From positions 744,001-808,000 of the forward strand of contig NZ_BAAAZR010000002.1 in NCBI RefSeq assembly GCF_039537005.1: a stretch of DNA of 64,000 bases, in the 5' to 3' direction. The position numbers were made by a program, and so were the translations under genes. The stretch comes from Sphaerisporangium flaviroseum. Lineage in GTDB: Bacteria > Actinomycetota > Actinomycetes > Streptosporangiales > Streptosporangiaceae. The notes beneath the pieces were generated by a model. That model was not told the DNA's origin. It saw only the letters and a list, made by a program, of their open reading frames with translations, and searched no databases. This document shows, piece by piece, positions 7,676-15,134 of the stretch. Positions within the stretch are counted from its first letter, which is position 1. Each line of letters begins with the position of its first letter.

Positions 7676-8992
7676 TTGCGTACCAGAACCGCACTCGCGG
7701 TGGCGGCGGCCGCGATCGTCGCGCTGACGGCCGGCTGCTCGTCCGGCGGCACCGGTGGTGGCAACGGCGGTGGCCAGGCCGACGCGCCGGTGAGCCTGAA
7801 GTTCCTGAGCCTGGCATGGCAGAAGGAGTCCATCGCCGCCAACAAGCAGATCGTCGACGAGTGGAACAAGGCCAACCCCGCCATCAAGGTCGAATACGTC
7901 CAGGGGAGCTGGGACAACGTCAACGACCAGCTCGTCACCTCGTTCGAGGCGGGCGACCCGCCGGACGTCATCCACGACGACTCCCCGGCGCTCGCCGGCT
8001 TCGCCTCACGCGGCTACCTGATGGACCTGTCGGGCAAGCTGCCCGCCGACCTGAGGAGCGACATCCCCCAGCCCGCCTGGGACACCGTCACCTTCGGCGA
8101 CGGCAAGGGCGGCCAGGGCGTGTACGGCGTGCCGTTCCTGCAGGAGTCGCAGGTCATCATCGCCAACAAGAAGCTGCTCGACGCCGCGAAGGTGCGCATC
8201 CCGACCTCTGAGGAACCCTGGACCTGGGACGAGTTCGCCGCCATCAGCAAGAAGCTCACCAAGGACGGCACCTTCGGGGTGGCCTGGCCGCTGAAGTCAC
8301 CGGTCAACAAGGTGCTCAACCTCGGGCTGAACTTCGGCGGCACGTTCTTCCAGACCGACGGCACCAAGGCGACCGTCAAAGTCGGTCCCGAGGAGCGTGA
8401 GGTGCTGCAGCGCATCCACGACCAGCTCTACAAGGACAGGTCGGCCGACCCCTCCGCGCTCGGCATGGGCACCGCCGACCCGCTGCCCGGCTTCTACGGC
8501 GGCAAGTACGCCCTGCTCCCGGCGGGCGTCTACCTGCGCCAGCAGGTCGTGGAGCAGGCGCCGTCCGGCTTCGAGTGGATCACGATCCCCCCGCTGAAGG
8601 GCACCACCTCCGAACAGGGCGCCACCTCGCAGACCCTGTCCGTGGCGGCCGACAGCAAGTACCCCGACCAGGCGACCAAGTTCATCTCCTTCTTCCTCAA
8701 CAGCGCCAACCAGGCCAAGCTCGCCAAGGGCGACTGGCTGCTGCCGACCAGCACCAAAGCCGCGAGCGACCCGTCCATGACCACCGGCGAGAACGGCTGG
8801 GACGTGGCGACCGCCTCCGCCAAGAACCTGGTCGTCGCGCCGTACCTGCGGGTGAACGGGTTCGACGAGTGGAAGAGCAAAGTGGCCACGCCGACGCTGC
8901 AGCAGTACTTCGCGAACAAGATCACCCTCGACCAGGCGGCGAAGACGCTCGTCGACGAGGGGAACAAGGTGCTGGAGCGGTACAACAAGTGA
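7676..8992 (+). CDS. Extracellular sugar-binding lipoprotein (solute-binding family 1)
   Basis: A 438-residue lipoprotein: basic start, hydrophobic core, lipobox LTAGC (Cys about 21), a Gly/Ser-rich linker, then a family 1 solute-binding fold (VSLKFLSLAWQKES, WNKANPAIKVEYVQGSWDN, VIHDDSPALAGFASRGYLMDLS, PWTWDEFAAISKKL, GKYALLPAGVYLRQQ). The start is TTG 7676, supported by TAGGAGA six bases upstream. It captures the operon's substrate outside the cell. Its stop overlaps the GTG start of the first ARH-like hydrolase (GTGA), tying import directly to glycohydrolysis. Confidence 0.92.
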   Translation: MRTRTALAVAAAAIVALTAGCSSGGTGGGNGGGQADAPVSLKFLSLAWQKESIAANKQIVDEWNKANPAIKVEYVQGSWDNVNDQLVTSFEAGDPPDVIHDDSPALAGFASRGYLMDLSGKLPADLRSDIPQPAWDTVTFGDGKGGQGVYGVPFLQESQVIIANKKLLDAAKVRIPTSEEPWTWDEFAAISKKLTKDGTFGVAWPLKSPVNKVLNLGLNFGGTFFQTDGTKATVKVGPEEREVLQRIHDQLYKDRSADPSALGMGTADPLPGFYGGKYALLPAGVYLRQQVVEQAPSGFEWITIPPLKGTTSEQGATSQTLSVAADSKYPDQATKFISFFLNSANQAKLAKGDWLLPTSTKAASDPSMTTGENGWDVATASAKNLVVAPYLRVNGFDEWKSKVATPTLQQYFANKITLDQAAKTLVDEGNKVLERYNK

Positions 8993-9951
8993 AGCTGACC
9001 CGCGCCCGGGGGTGCCTGCTCGGACTGGCGGCCGGCGACGCCCTCGGGCGGCCCGCCGAGAACCTGACTCCTGAGGAGATCGCCCGGCGCTGGGGACGCC
9101 TCACCGAGATCGAGCCGGGCATGGGCGGCACCGACGACACCGAGTACACCATCTTCGCCTCGTCCCTGCTGTGCAAGTACGGCGCGGCGCTGACCTCGGC
9201 CGACGTCGCCAGGGAATACCGCGAGCAGATCATCCCGCGCATCGACGGCCCGATGCGGGGAGCGGGCTTCTCCGAACTCGGCGCCGTCCAGGCACTGCGC
9301 CGCGGCCTGGAGCCGCCGCTGTCCGGCCTGTGGCACCAGCACGGATGGTCGGACGGGCTCGCCATGCGCGCCGCGCCGTACGGGATCTTCGCCGGCGGCG
9401 ACCCCGGCGAGGCGGCCCGGCTCGTGGCGGTCGACGGCGTGGTCGGCAACAGTGGCGAGGGTGTTCACGGCGGCCAGGCGGTCGCTGCGGCGGTGGCCGT
9501 CGCGATGACCGGCGCCGCGCCCGGCGAGGTCGTCGAGGCGGGGATCGCCGCGGTCCCCGAGGACTCCTGGACCTCCCGCAACCTGCGGGCCGCGGTCACG
9601 GCCGTGGCCGGGGGCTCGGTCGACGAGCTGTACGCGGCCGTGGTCGTCCGCCACTACCCCTGGACGGACCTCGCTCCCGAGGCGGTCGCCCTCGCATTCG
9701 CCGGGTACCTCCTCGGATCCGGCGAGGTCGAGGAATCCGTGGTCTCCGCCGCCAACCTCGGCCGGGACGCCGACACGACCGCGGCCATCGCGGGCGCCCT
9801 CGCAGGGGCGGGGCGCGGCGAGCACGCCGTACCGGAACGCTGGGCCAGGGAGATCGGCCCGGTCACGGGCCGGTGCCTCCCGGTCGTCGCCGGACGGCAC
9901 GTGCTGGACGTGGCGGCGGAGCTGGTGGCGGCGACCGGGGAAGCGTCGTGA
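8989..9951 (+). CDS. ADP-ribosylglycohydrolase family protein 1
   Basis: A 320-residue ARH/DraG-fold (PF03747) protein. It has the N-terminal GLAAGDALGRPAEN motif (residues about 11-24), the metal-binding TDDTEYT near 48, and the C-terminal GRDADTTAAIAGALAGAG near 258. All acidic residues expected to bind the two Mg2+ ions are present, so it should be active. Family members hydrolyse N- or O-glycosidic bonds at the anomeric carbon of a ribose moiety. GTG 8989 overlaps the transporter lipoprotein's stop codon. The substrate in this operon is probably whatever the transporter brings in, not necessarily an ADP-ribosylated protein. Confidence 0.88.
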   Translation: MKLTRARGCLLGLAAGDALGRPAENLTPEEIARRWGRLTEIEPGMGGTDDTEYTIFASSLLCKYGAALTSADVAREYREQIIPRIDGPMRGAGFSELGAVQALRRGLEPPLSGLWHQHGWSDGLAMRAAPYGIFAGGDPGEAARLVAVDGVVGNSGEGVHGGQAVAAAVAVAMTGAAPGEVVEAGIAAVPEDSWTSRNLRAAVTAVAGGSVDELYAAVVVRHYPWTDLAPEAVALAFAGYLLGSGEVEESVVSAANLGRDADTTAAIAGALAGAGRGEHAVPERWAREIGPVTGRCLPVVAGRHVLDVAAELVAATGEAS

Positions 9952-9972
9952 CGCGCGGCGCACGGCCCGGAG

Positions 9973-10063
9973 GTCGCGGGCGGCGGGTGTCCGGAGAAGT
10001 GTCGTGACTCGCGGTGCACGGGCCGGGGCACGGCCCCGCCGTCGCGGGCGGCGGGTGTCCGGA
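9973..10063. repeat. 23-bp perfect direct repeat between ARH genes
   Basis: Positions 9973-9995 and 10041-10063 are identical 23-mers beginning gtcgcgggcggcgggtgtcc, and the bases between are related too (cgcggcgcacggcc versus cgcggtgcacgggcc). They fill the only sizeable gap between the first and second ARH genes, so the gap looks like a partial local duplication. Confidence 0.85.
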
Positions 10064-10100
10064 ATGTTCGCGGAGCCGGTCTGAGGGATAGAGGAGAGAC

Positions 10101-11072
10101 ATGTCATCGGGGGACAGGATCCGGGGCGCCTTCATCGGCCTCGCGATCGGGGACGCGGCCGGATGGCCGTCGGCGCGGCACCGATCCGCCCTGCTCGCGC
10201 CCTGGAGCAGGAGACTCGAACGAGAGCTGGACGGCTTCGCCGAGGAACACCGGGTCACGACGCTGCCCGTGCCGTTCACGCTCAACCAGCCGGTAGAACC
10301 GCTGGCCATCGGGCCGTCCGACGACGCCGAGTGGCTCGCCTGGACCGCGCTGACGATCGGCGAGGACCGGGCCGAGGCGTTCGGCAGGCTCGCCGGGCGA
10401 TCCGACCTGCGGGTGCGGATCTCGGTGCGCTCGGCGCTGGACAACCTGGCCGCCGGCAAGCCGCCGCCGGCCAGCGGGCACGACAACCCGCACTTCTTCG
10501 ACGACGCCGCGGCCGTACGAGCCGTCGCCTTCGGAGCGATCGGGGCGGACCCGCGGGCCGACGCCTCGGTCACCAACGCCGGGGACGGCGTCCACGCCGC
10601 CATGGCCATGGCGGCGGCCATCGGCGAGCTCGTCGCGGGCCTGCCGATGGCCACGGCCGTCGAGGCGGCGCTGGCCGAACTCCCCGACGACACCGCGATC
10701 GGCCATGCCACAAGGACGGCGCTCGCCGTGGCACGCGCGGCCGGTGACCCCTTCGCGGCGGTCCCCGCCCTCGACGCGGCCCTGCTGGACCATGTCTACA
10801 GCTACGGGGTCGCGGCGGCGCAGACGGTCGCCGTCGCCCTCGCCCTGGCGGAGGTGTCGGGGGGCGCGCTGAGCGCCGCCGTGCCCGCAGCCGCCTGCCT
10901 GCCCTCGCTCGCCGACTCCGCCCCGGCCCTGACCGGCGCGCTCACCGGAGCCTTCACCGGCTACGACACTCTGCCCGAAGGCTGGCGCGCCGCGGCGCGC
11001 ACGCTGACCGGCTGCGGCCTTCCCGACCTGGCCGGAACGGATCTCATCGACATCGCTGGAGGATTGGCATGA
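10101..11072 (+). CDS. ADP-ribosylglycohydrolase family protein 2, divergent, C-terminal metal motif degraded
   Basis: A 323-residue ARH-fold protein with a strong ribosome-binding site (gaggaga) before ATG 10101. The N-terminal motif GLAIGDAAGWPSARH is kept and SDDAEW near residue 72 retains two acidic metal ligands. The C-terminal motif, G(R/G)DAD(T/S) in its neighbours, is PSLADSAPALTGALTGAFTG near 268, so the first Asp and the preceding Gly-Arg are lost. It may be weakly active, specialised, or a non-catalytic partner of a neighbouring ARH. NAGDGVHAAMAMAAAIGELVAG matches the helix that carries NSGEGVHGG in protein 1. Confidence 0.75.
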   Translation: MSSGDRIRGAFIGLAIGDAAGWPSARHRSALLAPWSRRLERELDGFAEEHRVTTLPVPFTLNQPVEPLAIGPSDDAEWLAWTALTIGEDRAEAFGRLAGRSDLRVRISVRSALDNLAAGKPPPASGHDNPHFFDDAAAVRAVAFGAIGADPRADASVTNAGDGVHAAMAMAAAIGELVAGLPMATAVEAALAELPDDTAIGHATRTALAVARAAGDPFAAVPALDAALLDHVYSYGVAAAQTVAVALALAEVSGGALSAAVPAAACLPSLADSAPALTGALTGAFTGYDTLPEGWRAAARTLTGCGLPDLAGTDLIDIAGGLA

Positions 11073-12226
11073 CGCCGCTCGAGGACCTGCTGACCGACAA
11101 GGCCGTCGGATGTGTGACGGGCGCGGCGGTCGGTGACGCGCTCGGCGGCGCCACCGAGGGCTGGACGCCCGAGCAGATCCGGGAACGCTACGACGGGTAC
11201 GTGACGGGCATCGTCCCGCCCTACTTCGAGGACTGGCGCAACGCGCGCCCCATCGCGCCGTACCACAAGGGCGACGGCCACGTCACCGACGACACCCTCA
11301 TGACCCACGCGCTGATCCGCGTGTACGAGAAGGCCGGCCGCCACCTGGACGCGTACGCGGCGGCCGAGCACCTGGTGCCCGAGATGATGGGGGAGAAGCG
11401 CTGGATCCCCGAGCTCGAGGCCGAGGCGCTGCCGCTGCAGCGGGTGTTCCTGGCCGAGAAGTGGCTGGTCCTGCGCCTGCACTACGGCCACGTCGACCCG
11501 CGTGAGGCGGGCGTCGGCAACATCGTCAACTGCGGCGCCGCGATGTACATGGCGCCGGTCGGCATCGTCAACGCCGCCAATCCCGACGGGGCCTACGCCG
11601 AGGCCGTCGACCTCGCGGGCGCCCACCAGTCCAGCTACGGGCGCGAGGCCGCCGGGGTGCTCGCCGCCGCCGTCGCCGAGGCCATGCGCCCGGGCGCCAG
11701 CGCCGACTCGGTGGTCGCCACCTGCCTGCGGCTGGCGCGGGACGGCACGCGCGCCGCGATCGAGGCCGTCTGCGAGCGGGCCCGCGGCCTCGGCCACTGG
11801 GAGCGATCGTTCGGCGCGCTGCGCCAGGCCGTCGCGCCGTACGACACCGTGGCCGACACCTACCGTGACCAGGGACTCGGCGCCCGGCGGCCGAGCCGTG
11901 TGCACAGCATCGAGGAACTGCCGCTGGCGCTCGCCTTCCTGGTCATGGCCAAGGGCGACTACCGCGAGACGGTGCTGGGCGGAGTGAACTACGGCCGGGA
12001 CGCCGACTCCATCGCCAGCATGGGCGGCGCGATCGCCGGGGCCCTGGCCGGCGCCAAGGCCGTGCCCTCCGAGTGGCTCGACCCGGTGGCACGGGCCAGC
12101 AGGATCGACCTGGTGGCCCCCGGCGTGTCCATCGCCGAAGTGGCCCGCCGCATCCACCAAGACGACCTCACCACCCGCCGCACCCACGAAGCCGCCTTCA
12201 CCACCCTCACCGGGGACACCGCATGA
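11069..12226 (+). CDS. ADP-ribosylglycohydrolase family protein 3
   Basis: A 385-residue ARH-fold protein with intact motifs: TGAAVGDALGGATEG (about 17-31), HVTDDTLMTHALI near 70, and YGRDADSIASMGGAIAGALAGA near 306. It is longer than ARH 1 because of an insert rich in aromatic and acidic residues (IVPPYFEDWRNARPIAPYHK, about 50-68), which lies before the metal motif and may shape the substrate pocket. ATG 11069 overlaps the preceding stop codon (ATGA), and its own stop overlaps the next ARH gene, so the ARH genes are translationally coupled. Confidence 0.88.
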   Translation: MTPLEDLLTDKAVGCVTGAAVGDALGGATEGWTPEQIRERYDGYVTGIVPPYFEDWRNARPIAPYHKGDGHVTDDTLMTHALIRVYEKAGRHLDAYAAAEHLVPEMMGEKRWIPELEAEALPLQRVFLAEKWLVLRLHYGHVDPREAGVGNIVNCGAAMYMAPVGIVNAANPDGAYAEAVDLAGAHQSSYGREAAGVLAAAVAEAMRPGASADSVVATCLRLARDGTRAAIEAVCERARGLGHWERSFGALRQAVAPYDTVADTYRDQGLGARRPSRVHSIEELPLALAFLVMAKGDYRETVLGGVNYGRDADSIASMGGAIAGALAGAKAVPSEWLDPVARASRIDLVAPGVSIAEVARRIHQDDLTTRRTHEAAFTTLTGDTA

Positions 12227-13614
12227 CCGGCCGCTTGGTGCGGCTTACCTGGGTGCAGCCCGAGGACCTGGTGGGTCATGAGCTGCGCCAGGCCGTTGAG
12301 GACGGCCGGTCGGGGGAGGTGGCCGCCATCGCGGCACGGTGGCACGCCGCGGGAGGGCACGACGCGCCGCCACGCGCCGGGGCCTCACCCGAGCCGCCCC
12401 CACCCCGGCTGCGTGCTTTGGCAGTCGAGCTTCTTGACGAGCTGGCGGCGATCCCGTCCCCGCTTCCCGAGCCGTCCGATCTCGACTCGATCGCGGCCGG
12501 TGCTCCGGGTAACTCCGAGAGACGCCCTTCACCCGGGAACGCCGCCGGTGACGGCCTGCGCGAGCGGCTGCTCGGCGCGTGGCTCGGACGTGCCGCCGGC
12601 TGCGTGCTCGGAAAGCCGGTGGAGAAGATCCCCCGTGAGGGCATCAGGCGGATCGCGGAGGCCACCGGCAACTGGCCGATCCGCGGCTGGTTCACCGCCG
12701 CCGGGCTCCCGGACGACGTGGCCGCCCGCTGGCCGTGGAACAGGCGCAGCGCCGTCAATTCCCTGGCCGAGAACGTCGACGGCGTGCCCGAGGACGACGA
12801 CCTCAACTTCCCGCTCCTCGCGCTCTCCCTGCTAGAGCGTTACGGCCGCGACTTCACCACCGCCGACGTCGCCGCGATCTGGCTCGACGAACTGCCCGCC
12901 GGCCGCGTCTTCACCGCCGAGCGGGTGGCGTACCGCAACCTGCTCGGCGGTGTCGAACCACCGCACACGGCGACCAGGCACAACCCGTTCAGGGAATGGA
13001 TCGGCGCGCTCATCCGGGCGGACGTGTACGGCTGGGTCAATCCCGGCGACCCGCGTACGGCGGCCGAGTTCGCCTGGCGGGACGCCCGGCTGAGCCATAC
13101 GGCCAACGGCGTCTACGGCGCCATGATGGTCGCCGCCATGTGCGCGTGGTCGCTTGTGGCACAGTCGGACGACCTGGCCTCGGCGGTCGACGAGGTCGTG
13201 GCCGCGGGCCTTTCCGTCGTCCCCGCCGAGTCGAGGCTGGCGCGAGCCGTACGGGACGCGGTCGCGGACGCGAGGTCCGAACCGGACTTCGAGCGGGTCG
13301 TGGACCGGTTGTACGAGCGCCACGGCGGGCTGCACTGGGTGCACACCATCAACAACGCGGCACTGATCGCGGCGGCTCTCACCCATGGACGCGGCGACTT
13401 CACGGCGTCCATCGCGGGCGCCGTCGCCGCAGGCTGGGACACCGACTCGGCCGGCGCCACGGTCGGCTCGATCGCGGGCGGCCTGCTCGGCGCGTCCGGC
13501 GTACCCCGTGAATGGGTGCTGAAGAACCGGCTGGCCAGCAGCGTGGGAGGCTTCGACGGCATCGGCTTCGACGAACTCACCCACCGCACCCTGGCCCTAG
13601 GAGCCCAACGATGA
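12223..13614 (+). CDS. ADP-ribosylglycohydrolase family protein 4 with N-terminal extension
   Basis: A 463-residue protein. Residues 1-105 are an N-terminal segment unlike the other three ARHs (RLVRLTWVQPEDLVGHELRQ, then a Pro/Arg-rich linker). The ARH domain follows: GAWLGRAAGCVLGKPVEK near 117-134, with the usual Asp of GD replaced by Cys; PEDDDLNFPLLAL near 188 as the acidic metal motif; and GWDTDSAGATVGSIAGGLLGA near 404. The WDTD and EDDDLN forms mark a distinct ARH subgroup, so it probably has another substrate than ARH 1 and 3. ATG 12223 overlaps the previous stop by 4 bp. Confidence 0.85.
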   Translation: MTGRLVRLTWVQPEDLVGHELRQAVEDGRSGEVAAIAARWHAAGGHDAPPRAGASPEPPPPRLRALAVELLDELAAIPSPLPEPSDLDSIAAGAPGNSERRPSPGNAAGDGLRERLLGAWLGRAAGCVLGKPVEKIPREGIRRIAEATGNWPIRGWFTAAGLPDDVAARWPWNRRSAVNSLAENVDGVPEDDDLNFPLLALSLLERYGRDFTTADVAAIWLDELPAGRVFTAERVAYRNLLGGVEPPHTATRHNPFREWIGALIRADVYGWVNPGDPRTAAEFAWRDARLSHTANGVYGAMMVAAMCAWSLVAQSDDLASAVDEVVAAGLSVVPAESRLARAVRDAVADARSEPDFERVVDRLYERHGGLHWVHTINNAALIAAALTHGRGDFTASIAGAVAAGWDTDSAGATVGSIAGGLLGASGVPREWVLKNRLASSVGGFDGIGFDELTHRTLALGAQR

Positions 13615-13650
13615 CAGCGGGCCGAGTCGCCACGTGGCGCCGGGTGGGGT

Positions 13651-13808
13651 GTCGTGATCGGCGCGCGAGGGCTCGACGGTGAGGCCGGGCGAGGGGTCAC
13701 GGTGAGCCGGGGTGGGCGGTCGTGATCGGCGCGAGGGCTCGACGGTGAGGCCGGGTGAGGGGTCACGTCCAGCCGGGGTGGTGTGTCGTGATCGGCGCGG
13801 GGGCGTGG
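13651..13808. repeat. 67-bp tandem repeat, about 2.4 copies, ahead of the ribokinase-like gene
   Basis: Copies begin at gtcgtgatcgg at 13651, 13719 and 13785 (spacing 68 and 66 bp); the third is truncated. Each contains ctcgacggtgaggccggg and gaggggtcac. The array occupies most of the 234-bp gap between ARH 4 and the PfkB gene, the largest gap in the operon, and could separate transcripts or hold an internal promoter; no promoter hexamers are evident. Confidence 0.85.
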
Positions 13809-13848
13809 TGATCGTCGTATGGATGACAGGCGCGCGAGAGGACGGATC

Positions 13849-14724
13849 ATGATCTCGGTTTTCGGCAGTGCCAACATGGACCTGGTCGCCTACACCACGA
13901 TCGCGCCCAGGCGTGGCGAGACCGTGACCGGCCGGGCGTTCAGCACGATCCCCGGCGGTAAGGGTGCCAACCAGGCCATCGCCGCGGCTCGCGCGGGTGC
14001 GGAGGTCGCGTTCGTCGGCGCCGTGGGGGACGACGCCTTCGGCCCGGTCATGCGCGGGACGCTGGAGTCGGCGGGCGTCGACGTGAGCCGCCTTCGCGTC
14101 GTCCCCGGTTCCTCGGGCATCGCCCACATCGTCGTCGACGACGACGGCGGTAACTCGATCATCGTCGTACCCGGTGCGAACGGCGCCGTGACGGGCGTAT
14201 CGACGGAGGATCTCGCCGTCATCGCCCGATCCGACGCGCTGCTGCTCCAGCTCGAACTGCCCATGGAGGCCGTGGTGGCGGCGGCCCGCCAGGCGAAGGT
14301 GCCCGTGGTCCTCACCCCCGCCCCGGCTCAGGAGTTGCCGCGCGAACTGCTCGCGGCCGTCGACCTCATCGTGCCCAACGAGATCGAGGCCGCGGCGATC
14401 ACCGGCCTCGCCGGTCCTGAGGAGGCGCTCATGGCGCTGCTGGAGTTGGTCCCCGAAGCGGTCATCACCCTTGGCGGGGAGGGCGCGCTGTACGGGTCGC
14501 GTACCGGCGAGCGGTTGCGCGTGCCGGCCGTACCGGTGAAGGCGGTCGACACCACGGCGGCGGGGGACACCTTCGTCGGCGCGCTGGCCGTGGCCCGCGC
14601 CGAGGGCCGCCCGCATGAGGAGGCCCTGCGCTTCGCCACCACCGCGGCCGCCCTGTCTGTCCAGCGAGCAGGCGCCAGCACCTCCATGCCCACCCGCCAC
14701 GAAATCGACGCCTCCCTCCGATGA
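13849..14724 (+). CDS. Ribokinase-like PfkB family sugar kinase
   Basis: A 291-residue PfkB kinase. It opens with MISVFGSANMDLVAY, has PFKB signature 1 (PGGKGANQA near residue 34), an IVPNEIEAAAITG segment near 178 and signature 2 with the catalytic Asp and anion hole (DTTAAGDTFVGALAVA near 233). These are ribokinase features (D-ribose to ribose 5-phosphate with ATP), and the length is slightly below the usual 300-310. ATG 13849 is preceded by gagagga; a start at 13819 has no ribosome-binding site. In the ARH operon it would phosphorylate the pentose released by the glycohydrolases. A nucleoside or deoxy-sugar kinase cannot be excluded. Confidence 0.85.
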   Translation: MISVFGSANMDLVAYTTIAPRRGETVTGRAFSTIPGGKGANQAIAAARAGAEVAFVGAVGDDAFGPVMRGTLESAGVDVSRLRVVPGSSGIAHIVVDDDGGNSIIVVPGANGAVTGVSTEDLAVIARSDALLLQLELPMEAVVAAARQAKVPVVLTPAPAQELPRELLAAVDLIVPNEIEAAAITGLAGPEEALMALLELVPEAVITLGGEGALYGSRTGERLRVPAVPVKAVDTTAAGDTFVGALAVARAEGRPHEEALRFATTAAALSVQRAGASTSMPTRHEIDASLR

Positions 14725-15134
14725 CCCCCCAACTCCCCACCGAACCCACACTCCACCGCACCGGCACCGCCCTGGCACCCCCGGTGACACCGCCCCAGCC
14801 GACCCCGGAGCGCCTGGTCGGGGTGCCAAGACCCCAGGCGATCTTGGAGTCCTCGGTTGGGGTGGCGGGGTCGTGGGCGGTCTTGGGGTGGTCGGTTGGG
14901 GTGGCGGGGTCCCAGGTGATCTTGGGGTGGTCGGTTGGGGTGGCGGGGTGCTGGCCGACCCTTGGGTGCGTGGTTGGGGTGGTGGGGTCGTGGGTGGTCT
15001 TGGGGTGCTCGGTTGGGGTGGCGGGGTGCTGGCCGACCCTTGGGTGCGCGGTTGGGACGTTGATATTTCGGCGCCGGGGCGGCGGGACGGGGTGCGGTGA
15101 AGTCGGCGCCGTCGTACGGCGGGTGAGCCGGTGA
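14721..15134 (+). CDS. Repeat-made ORF of unknown status, overlapped 4 bp at both ends
   Basis: A 137-codon ORF whose ATG (14721) overlaps the ribokinase stop as ATGA and whose stop overlaps the next gene's GTG start as GTGA. Residues about 45-115 are five to six copies of a 13-residue unit (for example SVGVAGSWAVLGW) encoded by a 39-bp tandem array. The product is hydrophobic and low-complexity, with a Pro/Thr-rich start and an arginine-rich end. I do not recognise it. Overlaps at both ends favour translation, but a repeat expansion that happens to stay open is equally possible. The opposite strand also has an open Pro/Thr/His-rich frame, as expected for a 3n-length repeat. Confidence 0.35.
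   Translation: MTPQLPTEPTLHRTGTALAPPVTPPQPTPERLVGVPRPQAILESSVGVAGSWAVLGWSVGVAGSQVILGWSVGVAGCWPTLGCVVGVVGSWVVLGCSVGVAGCWPTLGCAVGTLIFRRRGGGTGCGEVGAVVRRVSR
14855..15088. repeat. 39-bp minisatellite, six copies
   Basis: Units beginning ggttggggtgg occur at 14855, 14894, 14933, 14972, 15011 and 15050 (the last diverging), with an exact 39-bp period. As 39 is a multiple of three the array stays in frame within the ORF at 14721-15134. The plus strand is very G-rich (runs of four G), so it could form G-quadruplex-like structures. Confidence 0.95.
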
